The notes: a model not told the origin generated them from the sequence alone. DNA of 64,000 nucleotides from Thermatribacter velox (GCF_038396615.1 NZ_CP121689.1:2152001-2216000); one strand, 5' to 3'. Counted from the first letter of the stretch, positions 27,464 through 36,160 are shown. A program made the numbers and translations.

Positions 27464-28444
27464 TTATTCAAGCATTCTTTTTACTGTTTCCACAATGTCC
27501 TCTACCTGGGGGACCAATTCTCTTTCAAGATGTGGGTTATAGGGAGGAGGCATTTCTTCGCCACCCAGGCGCTCTACCGGCGCGTCCAGATAGTCGAACG
27601 CTTTTTCAGTTATTAGAGAAACCACTTCAGCCCCAAAGCCACCGAAGCGAGGTGGTTCATAGATAACTACTGCTCGATTGGTCTTTTTCACCGATTGAAG
27701 AATTGTTTCCTCATCAAGTGGTCGCAAGCTTCGAATGTCGACCACCTCAGCCTCAATTCCTTCTTTGGCAAGTATTTCCGCAGCTTCCAGGCTACGCATA
27801 GTCATGATGGAATAGGCGATGAGGGAAACGTCTTTGCCCTCTCTTTTAATTTCTGCTTTTCCAATGGGTACCAGGTACTCTTCTTCTGGCACTGGCCCTT
27901 TGGTGCGATAAAGCAATTTGTGTTCTACGAAAACTACCGGGTTATCGTCGCGAATTGATGATTTGAGCAATCCCTTAGCGTCATACGGAGTAGCTGGAGC
28001 TACCACTTTGAGGCCGGGAACATGGGCAAACCAGGACTCAAGGCTTCCCGAATGATGCCCTGCTGCACCAGTTCCAGAACCGGCTGGTGAACGCACCACG
28101 ATAGGTACTCGTGCCTTGCCTCCAAACATAAAACGTATTTTTGCTGCCTGATTAACCAACTGGTCAGAGCAAATGGTCATAAAATCGAAAAACATTATTT
28201 CTGCTACTGGTCGCATCCCAATGAGGGAAGCTCCCACTGCAGCGCCAACAATAGCCACTTCAGAGATAGGAGTGTCGATAACTCTCTCTGGGCCAAATTC
28301 CTCAATTAAGCCCTGGGTTACACCGAAAGCTCCTCCGTAAATGCCGATGTCTTCTCCAATGAGAAATACTGAAGCGTCGTTTCGCATTTCCTCGCGCATG
28401 GCCTCACGGAGCGCTTCTGCATAGGTGATTATTCTATTCGGCAT
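27464..28444 (-). CDS. 2-oxoacid/acetoin dehydrogenase-type E1 component, beta subunit
   Basis: 326-residue transketolase-like beta subunit of an alpha2beta2 E1 (PdhB/AcoB type). Typical sequences are [34 protein letters not shown] and the C-terminal transketolase domain with [11 protein letters not shown]. It overlaps the alpha gene by 11 bp. No E2 or E3 gene is nearby, so the acyl acceptor or true reaction is open; acetoin, pyruvate or another 2-keto compound are candidates. Confidence 0.88.
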   Translation of the reverse strand: MPNRIITYAEALREAMREEMRNDASVFLIGEDIGIYGGAFGVTQGLIEEFGPERVIDTPISEVAIVGAAVGASLIGMRPVAEIMFFDFMTICSDQLVNQAAKIRFMFGGKARVPIVVRSPAGSGTGAAGHHSGSLESWFAHVPGLKVVAPATPYDAKGLLKSSIRDDNPVVFVEHKLLYRTKGPVPEEEYLVPIGKAEIKREGKDVSLIAYSIMTMRSLEAAEILAKEGIEAEVVDIRSLRPLDEETILQSVKKTNRAVVIYEPPRFGGFGAEVVSLITEKAFDYLDAPVERLGGEEMPPPYNPHLERELVPQVEDIVETVKRMLE

Positions 28445-29393
28445 AGACCAATCGCCTCGCTTCCTCTATGCTCAGCTCTTCGCTTGCTTCAGCGAAAGCA
28501 ACAGCTTCTTCAATTTCTTTTTCGGCCTTTTGTTTTATTTCTTGAAGTTTTTGAGGGTCGACTTTTTCTTCTTCGAGGAGATGTTTTTCAAAGAGCAAAA
28601 TAGGATCTCTGCGCATCCACTCTTTGATTTCTTCTTTCGAACGATATACGTTTTTGTCACTTTTGGAATGTCCTTTGAAACGGTAGGTTTTGGCTTCTAT
28701 AAGAGTAGGTCCTTCACCTTTTCGGGCTCTTTCTACTGCTTCCTTAGTTATCTCGTACACTTCGAGTACATCGTTACCATTGGCTACCACTCCCGGAATG
28801 CCATATCCCTGGGCACGTTCGGCAATGTCAGCAATGGCAAAAGCTTTTTTGACCGAGAAAGACATGGCATACATGTTGTTTTCACACATAAAAACCACCG
28901 GCAACTTGAATATTGCTGCCATGTTTACTGCTTCATGGAAAGCTCCAGTGTTAGCAGCTCCATCTCCAAAAAAGCAAAGCACTACTCTTCCGTTTTTCTG
29001 GAGCTTGCAGCCTAACGCTGCTCCAACTGCAATGGGGATAGCTGAACCTACTATGCCCGTAGCTCCCAGGTTGCCCTTTTCAAGGTCTGCAATGTGCATG
29101 GAACCTCCAAGACCCAGACAATAGCCGGTTTTTTTACCCATCAACTCGGCCATCATTTTTTTGACATCTGCTCCTTTGGCGATGCAGTGTCCGTGCCCTC
29201 TGTGGGTTGAGGTAATATAATCCTCGGGCTGTAGCGCAGCGCAGGCTCCCACTGCCACGGCTTCTTCTCCCACGTAAAGGTGAAAGGTTCCCCAGACCTT
29301 ACCAGCCATATATAGCTCCTCAGCAGTTTCTTCAAAATCACGGATGAGCAACATTTGGTAATAAAGCTTGAGTTTTTGCTGAAGGTCCAGCAC
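28434..29393 (-). CDS. 2-oxoacid/acetoin dehydrogenase-type E1 component, alpha subunit
   Basis: 319-residue TPP-binding alpha subunit. The TPP/Mg motif begins with GDGAANTG (143-150) and closes with ENN (171-173); THRGHGH and GGSMH are further family motifs. Start is GTG at 29393 with AGGAGG upstream. Forms the E1 heterotetramer with the next gene. Closest in look to AcoA (acetoin dehydrogenase), but substrate cannot be assigned. Confidence 0.88.
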   Translation of the reverse strand: MLDLQQKLKLYYQMLLIRDFEETAEELYMAGKVWGTFHLYVGEEAVAVGACAALQPEDYITSTHRGHGHCIAKGADVKKMMAELMGKKTGYCLGLGGSMHIADLEKGNLGATGIVGSAIPIAVGAALGCKLQKNGRVVLCFFGDGAANTGAFHEAVNMAAIFKLPVVFMCENNMYAMSFSVKKAFAIADIAERAQGYGIPGVVANGNDVLEVYEITKEAVERARKGEGPTLIEAKTYRFKGHSKSDKNVYRSKEEIKEWMRRDPILLFEKHLLEEEKVDPQKLQEIKQKAEKEIEEAVAFAEASEELSIEEARRLVYAE

Positions 29394-29411
29394 CTTGGTT
29401 TTCCTCCTATT

Positions 29412-29439
29412 GTGAGAAATTGTTCATTTAATTTTTCAC
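29412..29439. promoter_or_regulatory. Candidate SorC-type operator before the E1 genes
   Basis: GTGAGAAATT (29412-29421) and AATTTTTCAC (29430-29439) form an inverted repeat, 9 of 10 matching, spaced 8 bp. It lies between the candidate promoter and the E1 alpha start, where a bound repressor would block transcription. It includes the shared motif TGAGAAATTGTTC, whose complement carries the TGAACA half site known from SorC-family operators. Confidence 0.55.
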
Positions 29440-29452
29440 GCAACCTGTCTAC

Positions 29453-29480
29453 ATTATATTTGATTGGTGAAATAAAGCAA
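29453..29480 (-). promoter_or_regulatory. Candidate promoter of the E1 genes
   Basis: TATAAT (plus 29453-29458) with TTGCTT 16 bp upstream (plus 29475-29480). The -10 is consensus, the -35 weak, which would suit a regulated promoter. It lies about 60 bp before the E1 alpha start. Confidence 0.45.
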
Positions 29481-29572
29481 GTAGATTTGAGAAAATTGTC
29501 ATGATTTAAAAGTGACGGGAAACGGAAACGTTGGGTTTACTTGCTTTTTCATGGTTTGAGAGTTGTGGAAGC

Positions 29573-30457
29573 TTAGTAACAGAGAGGGCAACGATAAAAC
29601 ACTTCTTTTGCATCAGCTTCTTTGAGATTTGACCTGGTGATAAGAAGGGGTGGAATTAGAATGGGTTCTTTTGGGAGATAACCGTTACTTTCAAAACTTC
29701 GAATTATTTCCTGGATTTTTTGTGCAAAAAGCGAGGGTGAAAGTTCAAGTGCGGCCTGCACTTTGCCTTCCCAGAGGAGATACAGAGCTTCGGGAGGACT
29801 TTCCAGGAGCACTACCAATTCGGGGGAAAAATTGCTTAACGCTGAAAAATCTTTAAAGGCAAGAAGCGAGGTAAACACGAAAGCACTTCTCTTTTTGAAA
29901 TAAGCATATTGTGAGCTCCTTTTAACGCTGCTTTCCATGAATATTATCGGTTTTTTAAGTTCTTTTTGGATGTTTGCGTGCAAATTATAATGAGAGGATG
30001 TTTCTTTGCCTATCAGGAAAATGCGTTCTACATTGTATTTTTTGAAGAAGTTGCCAATTTCTTGACTTGCTTTTGACCAGTCAGTTTTTAGGATAACTCT
30101 TCGGTGGGGGAAATCTGGTGGTTTGCAGTTGAGATAAAAGGTCAGGGCAGGCGGACTGTTTAGCTTAGTTAGTAGGTTTTCTACCTCTTCCTCCGGAAAT
30201 TCTCCAATCAGGAGGAAATATTGTTCTTCGGGCGGAGGATGTAAGGGCAAAGACAATTCGTCTATCCGAAAAGAGGCTCTTTCTAAGAAAGTCTTCAAAA
30301 AAACGTAGAAGTAACTTTTTTGGTCGGGAAAAGCTGTAAAAATGGGTGTTTTTGGAACTGCTTTTCCTGGATCGTTTATGAAAAGCAGAACCAAAAGAAA
30401 CAAAACCAAAAACCAGAGGGCAAGCGAAAACCGGTTAGACCCTTTTGTAAAGCTCAC
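29573..30457 (-). CDS. Membrane-anchored protein resembling a degenerate sugar-binding protein
   Basis: 294 residues, no firm family. One N-terminal membrane helix (about 11-29) anchors an extracytoplasmic domain. The middle (VERIFLIGKETSSHYNLHANI) and the end (ILIPPLLITRSNLKE) resemble type-1 periplasmic sugar-binding proteins, in which the C-terminus often reads IPTPLITKENLDE. A CPLC pair closes the protein. It starts with GTG 8 bp after the second permease, so it may be a receptor or accessory subunit of that transporter. Homology is inferred by eye and is weak. Confidence 0.5.
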   Translation of the reverse strand: MSFTKGSNRFSLALWFLVLFLLVLLFINDPGKAVPKTPIFTAFPDQKSYFYVFLKTFLERASFRIDELSLPLHPPPEEQYFLLIGEFPEEEVENLLTKLNSPPALTFYLNCKPPDFPHRRVILKTDWSKASQEIGNFFKKYNVERIFLIGKETSSHYNLHANIQKELKKPIIFMESSVKRSSQYAYFKKRSAFVFTSLLAFKDFSALSNFSPELVVLLESPPEALYLLWEGKVQAALELSPSLFAQKIQEIIRSFESNGYLPKEPILIPPLLITRSNLKEADAKEVFYRCPLCY

Positions 30458-30465
30458 TGCCTGCT

Positions 30466-31449
30466 TTAGAGTTTTCTTCTCTTGATTAGAAATTGGTTAA
30501 GTAGAGTACTGCCGATCAACACCACGCCCAGTGCTCCGAGTTGCCATATTTGGTGGATACCAGCCAATTGCAATCCATTGTTGAGCATGGTGATGATAAA
30601 AGTAGCCAGAACTACTCCCAAAACAGTTCCTTCTCCTCCCTGTATGCTTACCCCACCTAAAACAGCGATGGTTATGGCTTGTAATTCAAAACCGGTTCCT
30701 ATATCTGGACGAGCACTGGCGATACGAGAAGTAATAATCCAGGAAGCCAATCCACTCAGTATACCAGACATGATGTACACTGACAGACGAATATTTTTTA
30801 CGTTGATACCCGAAAATAATGCAGCTTTCTCGTTGCTTCCAACTCCGTAAAGTTTTCTTCCATAACCTGTTCGGGTAAGTATAAAGTGAAGCAGAATGAG
30901 TACTGGAAGATATATACAAAGCACTTGAAAAGGTATGCCGCCTATACGATATTGTCCGACAAAGTAGAAAGATTCTGGAAAGTTGGAGACCGGCATGGGA
31001 TTAGGACCGAACTGAGGATCCACTGCCACAATGAGCGCCAGCGAGCGGTATACGTAAAGACCAGCCAGGGTAACGATCAGAGGAAGTATTTTTATTCGGC
31101 TTACCAGCATTCCGTTTACAAGACCCATGCTTGCTCCACACATAAGACCCACTGGTATGGCCAGAAGGGGCGGAATTCCCACTCTTCCAATAAGCACTCC
31201 TATGACTATGGCGACCAGGCTCATCATTGAGCCCACCGAAAGATCTATTCCTCCTCCTCCAGATATGATGACCATAGTTTCGGCAAAGGCAAGCAGGCCA
31301 AGCTCTACGCCGTATTGAGTCATGTTAGTAAGGTTATAAAGGGTAAAGAAACCAGGCACCAGAACCGAAAGTACCAAGAAAACGCCAAGAAAAACGAAAG
31401 CCAAAAACAAACTCCGGTTTTCGATCACAAAATCCCAAAACTTTTTCAT
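30466..31449 (-). CDS. Sugar ABC transporter permease (RbsC/LsrD type)
   Basis: 327-residue inner-membrane permease of the BPD_transp_2 family, about ten hydrophobic segments. Family sequences are ISGGGGIDLSVGSMMSLVA and VLGGVSIQGGEGTVLGV. Its start overlaps the other permease gene by 4 bp; two non-identical permeases match the LsrC/LsrD arrangement. Confidence 0.9.
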   Translation of the reverse strand: MKKFWDFVIENRSLFLAFVFLGVFLVLSVLVPGFFTLYNLTNMTQYGVELGLLAFAETMVIISGGGGIDLSVGSMMSLVAIVIGVLIGRVGIPPLLAIPVGLMCGASMGLVNGMLVSRIKILPLIVTLAGLYVYRSLALIVAVDPQFGPNPMPVSNFPESFYFVGQYRIGGIPFQVLCIYLPVLILLHFILTRTGYGRKLYGVGSNEKAALFSGINVKNIRLSVYIMSGILSGLASWIITSRIASARPDIGTGFELQAITIAVLGGVSIQGGEGTVLGVVLATFIITMLNNGLQLAGIHQIWQLGALGVVLIGSTLLNQFLIKRRKL

Positions 31450-32384
31450 CTTTTGCTCCTCAAAAGGTCGAGCAACACTGAAACAATAATCAAGACACCA
31501 ATGACCAGTCCTTCACTTAAAGCAGGTACATTGAGGAGAATCATGCCGTTTTTAATGATTCCCACAAGAAGTGCTCCCAGTAGACTTCCTACTACAGTAC
31601 CTCGGCCACCAAGGATGCTGGTTCCTCCAAGCACCACTGCTGCAATGACATCCAGCTCAAAGCCCATGCCGGTATTGGTTTGTACTATTCCAGTACGTGC
31701 GACGTAAATAAGTCCTGCAAATCCCACCAGGGCACCAGTAAGTGCATATACAAAAACCAGCGTCGTTTTTAAGTTGATGCCGCTAATACGAGCTGCTTCC
31801 TGATTATTGCCCACTGCATAGATATAGCGACCTAGGGGTCGCATGTTTAAAAAATAAGTGAAGGCTATTATTAGGAAGCCAGCAATCCAGGTTGAAATGG
31901 GTATTCCCAGCATTTTACCAAGACCTATAAAACGTATGGTGGGAGGAATTCCGGAAATCCATCTTCCACCAAGAACCTGATACATTAATGCTCTTACCAG
32001 ATTCATAGTGCCCAGAGTAACTATGATGGGCGGGATCTCGCCGTACGCTATTAAGGCTCCGTTGAAAAGACCGATAATTAAACCTACTGCGATGGCAACA
32101 ATAAAAACCAGTAAAGCAGGTAAACCTGCAGTCAAAGCAAGGCCTGATACTGCACAGGCCATACCCATGGTAGAGCCTACCGAAACATCGATTCCTGCAG
32201 TTATAATTACCATAGTCATGCCTATGGAGGCAGTAACAATCCCCGCTGTTTGCAAAAGCAGGTTAGAAATGTTGTTAATACTTAAAAAACGTTCCGTAAA
32301 AATGGAAAAAACTACGACCAAAGCACCGATAAGTATCAATACGCTGAACTCTCTTCTTTTAACAATGGTTTCCCAGTGAATCAT
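31446..32384 (-). CDS. Sugar ABC transporter permease (RbsC/LsrC type)
   Basis: 312-residue permease with the same fold; it shows IITAGIDVSVGSTMGMACA and VVLGGTSILGGRGTVVGSLLGA. Starts 9 bp after the ATPase gene and overlaps the second permease by 4 bp. Expected to form a heterodimeric channel with it. Confidence 0.9.
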   Translation of the reverse strand: MIHWETIVKRREFSVLILIGALVVVFSIFTERFLSINNISNLLLQTAGIVTASIGMTMVIITAGIDVSVGSTMGMACAVSGLALTAGLPALLVFIVAIAVGLIIGLFNGALIAYGEIPPIIVTLGTMNLVRALMYQVLGGRWISGIPPTIRFIGLGKMLGIPISTWIAGFLIIAFTYFLNMRPLGRYIYAVGNNQEAARISGINLKTTLVFVYALTGALVGFAGLIYVARTGIVQTNTGMGFELDVIAAVVLGGTSILGGRGTVVGSLLGALLVGIIKNGMILLNVPALSEGLVIGVLIIVSVLLDLLRSKR

Positions 32385-32393
32385 CTTTCTCCC

Positions 32394-33902
32394 TTATCTT
32401 TGGAGCATTCTTTCTCCAGTTGCCGCTCGGAGTATTTTTTCTGAAGAGGCTTCTTCGCGGGAGAAAGCCCCGGTAATAACTCCTTCGTGCATTACGATTA
32501 TTCGATCGGAAAGTTTTAATATTTCCGGTAGCTCGGAAGATATAACCATTATCCCCATACCTTGCTTGCTCAATTGGGCTATTATGTGGTGAACTTCAGA
32601 TTTGGCTGCAACATCTATGCCCCGCGTGGGTTCGTCGAGAATCAGTACTTGAGGTTCAACCCCCAGCCACTTTCCAAGTACTACTTTCTGTTGATTACCT
32701 CCGGAAAGAGAAAAAACTTTGGTTCTAATGCTGGGAGTTTTTATGTTAAGCTCCTTTATATAGCGTTGGGCCTGCTCTCTTTCTTTGCGAAAATCTACGG
32801 TGCCCAAGGGTCCTGAAATCATGGGCAGTATGCTTATGGTGAGGTTATAACCCACATCAAGGATGAGGAATAGACCTTGTTCTTTTCGGTCTTCGGGCAG
32901 ATAGGCAATTCCTCGCTTCATGGCTTCCAGGGGTGAAGAAGGCCGGAAGGGTTTTCCCTGATAGAGAATTTCTCCCTGATCAGGTTGGATGATACCGAAA
33001 ATAGTTTGTGCAACCTCGGTTCTTCCCGACCCTACCAGACCAAAAAAGCCCAGCACTTCACCAGGAAAGACTTCGAAAGAAATATTTCGATAAATACCTG
33101 CCTTAGTTAGAGAATTTACCACGAGGAGAGGTTGATCGCTCTTACGCCCGGCGCGTTCAATTTCTTCAACCAGTAGTTTCCCAGCCATAAGTTCTATTAT
33201 TTTCTCGCGTTTTACTTCTTGAATAGGAAAACATCCAACTACTGTACCATCTCTGAGCACCGTGACTCGATCGGCAATCTGGAAAATTTCTTCAAGGCGG
33301 TGGCTTATGTAAATTATACCTACTCCTTGTTCTTTAAGCTGTTTTATAATGTCAAACAATCTCTCTGCCTCGTGTTCAGTGAGGATGGCAGTTGGCTCAT
33401 CGAAAATAATGATTTTGGATTCATAAGCCAGGGCTTTGGCAATCAGAACCAGTTGCTGCAGTCCTACGCTTAGCTCTCCTATAGGCTTGCGTAGGAAGGT
33501 GGCTGAAATACCCAGAGATTGGAAAAGTTCTTGAGCCCTTTTTTCTTGGGCTTTCCAATCAATATTGCCCCGAGGGGTGCGTATTTCTCTTCCCAAGAAG
33601 ATGTTTTCTACAACGCTCAGGGCCGGATAAATGAGGGGATCTTGGTAAACAGTGGAAATACCCATTTCCTGAGCCATGCGGGGAGATGAAATATTTACTT
33701 TTTGTCCCCTAACAAAGATGTCACCAGCGTCGGGTAACAAAGCTCCAGAGATTATTTTTATCAAAGTGGATTTTCCAGCTCCATTCTCCCCAACCAGAGC
33801 GTGAACTTCTCCAGCATGGAGAGAAAAATTAACGCCCTTTAAAGCCCGAACACCACCAAATGTTTTTTCAATTTTCTGACAGCTCAGAAGCTGGTTGCTC
33901 AT
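32394..33902 (-). CDS. Sugar ABC transporter ATP-binding protein (RbsA/LsrA type)
   Basis: 502-residue fused double ATPase. The first domain has Walker A GENGAGKST, LSVGLQQLV and Walker B IIFDEPTA; the second has a degenerate Walker A (GLVGSGRTE), as is usual for this family, then LSGGNQQKVVLGKWL and LILDEPTRGIDV. Energises uptake through the two permeases downstream. Confidence 0.94.
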   Translation of the reverse strand: MSNQLLSCQKIEKTFGGVRALKGVNFSLHAGEVHALVGENGAGKSTLIKIISGALLPDAGDIFVRGQKVNISSPRMAQEMGISTVYQDPLIYPALSVVENIFLGREIRTPRGNIDWKAQEKRAQELFQSLGISATFLRKPIGELSVGLQQLVLIAKALAYESKIIIFDEPTAILTEHEAERLFDIIKQLKEQGVGIIYISHRLEEIFQIADRVTVLRDGTVVGCFPIQEVKREKIIELMAGKLLVEEIERAGRKSDQPLLVVNSLTKAGIYRNISFEVFPGEVLGFFGLVGSGRTEVAQTIFGIIQPDQGEILYQGKPFRPSSPLEAMKRGIAYLPEDRKEQGLFLILDVGYNLTISILPMISGPLGTVDFRKEREQAQRYIKELNIKTPSIRTKVFSLSGGNQQKVVLGKWLGVEPQVLILDEPTRGIDVAAKSEVHHIIAQLSKQGMGIMVISSELPEILKLSDRIIVMHEGVITGAFSREEASSEKILRAATGERMLQR

Positions 33903-33915
33903 TTACGTTTAAAAG

Positions 33916-33938
33916 ACAAGGGGGGTAACCCCCCTTGT
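33916..33938 (-). terminator. Intercistronic hairpin after the solute-binding protein gene
   Basis: ACAAGGGGGG (33916-33925) and CCCCCCTTGT (33929-33938) form a perfect 10-bp stem with a 3-nt loop. On the minus strand it is followed by CTTTT. It begins 3 bp after the binding-protein stop and would partly terminate or protect the upstream mRNA, giving more binding protein than transporter. Confidence 0.7.
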
Positions 33939-33940
33939 GC

Positions 33941-34927
33941 TTAGAAATCGTAGTCATCTACGTTGCTTGCATCGAAGACCTTTGGTGGTCCAAGAACTAA
34001 CATTTTGTCTTTGGCAATGTACCAGGGCTTGGTAGAAATGCCCGGTATTTCGTATTCTACACCTTCTTCGAAGGTGTTCCCATCGAGGAGATATTTAGCA
34101 GCCCACACGGTAAGGTATCCCAAATCCACAGGATCCCAGAGAACAAAGCTTTTTACCGCTCCGTTTTTGACGTAGGGACGCATCATCGATGGAACTGATA
34201 GGCCAGTGACGACGATTTCACCAATTTTGCCAGCCTGAGTTACCGCTTCTGCAGCTCCTGGTGCGGAGGTGCTGCACTGACCAATGATGCCTTTTAGATT
34301 GGGGAAAGCATTGATAAGGTCAAGAGTTACGTTGATGGCCAGTTGCACGTCTTCTTCGGCATAACGAATAGTGACTAATTTCATTTTAGGATATTCAGCC
34401 AGCCGCTGCAATTCGTAAAGAATCCAGGTGTTTAAATTCCAGGCGGTTGGCCCGCAGGAGACAATGGCAAATTCTCCTTCGTAGTTCATAGCTTTTGCTA
34501 ACTCATCCATTATGGTATAGCCGATTTGATCCTGAAGTGCCTGATTCACAAAGAGGTCACGCACTTCCTGTGCTCCATCAGTATCGCTGGTTAGGACCAA
34601 GATACCTCTTTCTTTGGCTTTTTTGAGAACCGGGGTTATAGCTGCTGGGTCATTAGGGGCTACTGCAATAGCGTCGACTCCTTGGGTAATCAGGTTGTCA
34701 ACCACTTCTATTTGTTTGGCAACGTCGGCAGTTACCGGTCCAGTATAGATAAATTCAACATCTAAATCCTGAGCTGCTTTCTTGCCGCCTTCTTCCATGG
34801 CGTTGAAGTAAGGAATACCAATCAACTTGGGCACAAAGGCTATTTTGTATTTGGACTGAGCTAAGCCGGAAAAAGCAAACAAAACTGTAGCAATTAGCAG
34901 AAAAACCAGCAAAGACTTAAAACGCAT
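33941..34927 (-). CDS. LsrB/RhaS-like periplasmic sugar-binding protein
   Basis: 328-residue secreted binding protein, signal peptide about residues 1-23. It follows LsrB over its whole length: AFVPKLIG, LVLTSDTD, VTGLSVPSMMRPYV and a C-terminal YDF. Aligned by eye to the AI-2 contacts of LsrB, Lys34, Asp115, Pro223 and Ala225 are kept, but the DQ pair is replaced by Asn164-Leu165 (PTAWNLNTW). The ligand may therefore differ from AI-2; rhamnose or another deoxy sugar is possible. First gene of the operon. Confidence 0.85.
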   Translation of the reverse strand: MRFKSLLVFLLIATVLFAFSGLAQSKYKIAFVPKLIGIPYFNAMEEGGKKAAQDLDVEFIYTGPVTADVAKQIEVVDNLITQGVDAIAVAPNDPAAITPVLKKAKERGILVLTSDTDGAQEVRDLFVNQALQDQIGYTIMDELAKAMNYEGEFAIVSCGPTAWNLNTWILYELQRLAEYPKMKLVTIRYAEEDVQLAINVTLDLINAFPNLKGIIGQCSTSAPGAAEAVTQAGKIGEIVVTGLSVPSMMRPYVKNGAVKSFVLWDPVDLGYLTVWAAKYLLDGNTFEEGVEYEIPGISTKPWYIAKDKMLVLGPPKVFDASNVDDYDF

Positions 34928-34963
34928 AACTACCCCCCCTCATTATTGGTACTACTAAGTTTG

Positions 34964-34992
34964 TTTATACCTTACCTCATTTAGGGTGTCAA
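34964..34992 (-). promoter_or_regulatory. Promoter of the LsrB-like operon
   Basis: Consensus TTGACA (plus 34987-34992), 17-bp spacer, TATAAA (plus 34964-34969), about 37 bp before the start codon. A TGAGAAAATGTTC motif lies just upstream at 35002-35014 and a TACTACTAA element just downstream near 34951. Confidence 0.78.
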
Positions 34993-35123
34993 TGGGTGGT
35001 CTGAGAAAATGTTCTTAGAGCGAAGAGATTTTCTCCTTTTTCACACCTTAAGTCGGGTGTAAGCAGCTCAGTCCTTTTACTTGTAGCCATCAAGGCAGAT
35101 TTTTTGAGGTCGTGATTTTGGGG

Positions 35124-35160
35124 TGGAAAAATGCAGAGAGTATCTCTCTGCATTTTTCCA
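35124..35160. terminator. Intrinsic terminator, possibly bidirectional
   Basis: TGGAAAAATGCAGAGAG (35124-35140) and CTCTCTGCATTTTTCCA (35144-35160) form a perfect 17-bp stem with a 3-nt loop, with A- and T-tracts in the arms. It lies 20 bp beyond the stop of the OB-like secreted protein gene on the minus strand. Confidence 0.8.
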
Positions 35161-35180
35161 GGGAGTTTAGCTTTGCGCTT

Positions 35181-35738
35181 TTATCTTCCTCGGTTTTGTC
35201 CTCTTTGACGATTGTTTTGTTGATTGTGGTTTGTGTTCTGGTTGCTTTCCTGCCAGGTGTTTCTCCACTGGTTACCACTTCCATCCTGAGGTCCACTCTG
35301 GTGACGGTAGGTATTTCTCTCTTCGGGTTGACTTTCCTCAGCATTTCCGCTCCAGAGAGGTGTTCCATCTTCGCTTCTCAAGGTAAGGGTTGTCTCACCT
35401 TCTTTCAACTGGTAGGCTACTATAGTGTCTTCATCGACCCACTCACCGGATACGGTTATCAAATCGCCAATTTCTAAGTTTAACCCTTCAAGAAACCACA
35501 CTGGACCCAGTTCTACCTCTACTGTGTCTCCGTCGTTGGTTACAATTGTGATTTCGGTTTGAGGGGCTTCCAAATCCAGCTTCTCAATGGCCCCGGATAC
35601 TTCTACCACTTTACCACTTAGCTTCTGCCCCCATTTTGGACTCTGGGGGTTACCCTGAGCAAAGGCTGCACTTGCCAGGGCCAGCACCGAAACTGCTACC
35701 AGAACTATTCCGAAAAAGCTTTTCCTCATTTTAATCAC
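35181..35738 (-). CDS. Secreted OB-fold-like protein with Gln/Asn-rich tail
   Basis: 185 residues; signal peptide about 1-27 ending AFA. Residues 38-125 are beta-rich and look like DUF5666/OB-type modules (LSGKVVEVSGAIEKL, LGPVWFLEGLNLEIGD, VSGEWVDEDTIVAYQL). From about residue 130 the chain is low-complexity, rich in Gln, Asn, Arg and Gly. Monocistronic. The function is unknown; a metal-, nucleic-acid- or envelope-binding role would be a guess. Confidence 0.7.
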   Translation of the reverse strand: MIKMRKSFFGIVLVAVSVLALASAAFAQGNPQSPKWGQKLSGKVVEVSGAIEKLDLEAPQTEITIVTNDGDTVEVELGPVWFLEGLNLEIGDLITVSGEWVDEDTIVAYQLKEGETTLTLRSEDGTPLWSGNAEESQPEERNTYRHQSGPQDGSGNQWRNTWQESNQNTNHNQQNNRQRGQNRGR

Positions 35739-35839
35739 CTCTTTTTAGTTTTTTCATTTCTGCTTTCAGTATAGCTTTCTAATGTGGCGAAATTGTGAAG
35801 AAGCCAGGAATTGGTTGTAAACAGATTTTGAATTGATGG

Positions 35840-36160
35840 TCATAAACGGTTGAGAAGCTCTTTCTTTGCGGTTGCCAGCACGTTTCTCTTTTTGATCAAA
35901 TCCTTTACGTACTGAGGATCGGGGAAAGATATGGCGTTATATGTACACCATACCTGGCAAGAAGTGCACCCTACCATGCATTGGAGTGGTCTGGCAACGA
36001 TTGCTTTTCTCTTTTCCCAGTCATAGTCGAAAACGTTTCTTCCGCAAGTGGTCACACACATGCCACATCCGGCACACTTACTTTCATCAATGGTGGGATA
36101 CCAGTATATTTCCTGCCGGGGTATCCCTTTCCAGTAGGCAAATTTTTCGGGTAAATTCAT
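35840..36160 (-). CDS. Dicluster [4Fe-4S] ferredoxin-like protein
   Basis: 106 residues with two cysteine groups: 29/32/35/39 (CAGCGMCVTTC) and 61/65/68/72 (CMVGCTSCQVWC). The second has a CxxxCxxCxxxC spacing, different from classical ferredoxins. Start ATG at 36160 has GGAAGGG upstream; the longer frame from 36205 has only basic residues. It may donate electrons to a redox partner encoded elsewhere; link to the ArsR operon upstream is uncertain because a hairpin lies between. Confidence 0.82.
   Translation of the reverse strand: MNLPEKFAYWKGIPRQEIYWYPTIDESKCAGCGMCVTTCGRNVFDYDWEKRKAIVARPLQCMVGCTSCQVWCTYNAISFPDPQYVKDLIKKRNVLATAKKELLNRL

Noticed and set aside
33941-34927. Calling the binding protein a true AI-2 receptor (LsrB)
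   Set aside because: Two of the six known AI-2 contacts appear changed (Asn164, Leu165) and the AI-2 kinase and processing genes are missing.
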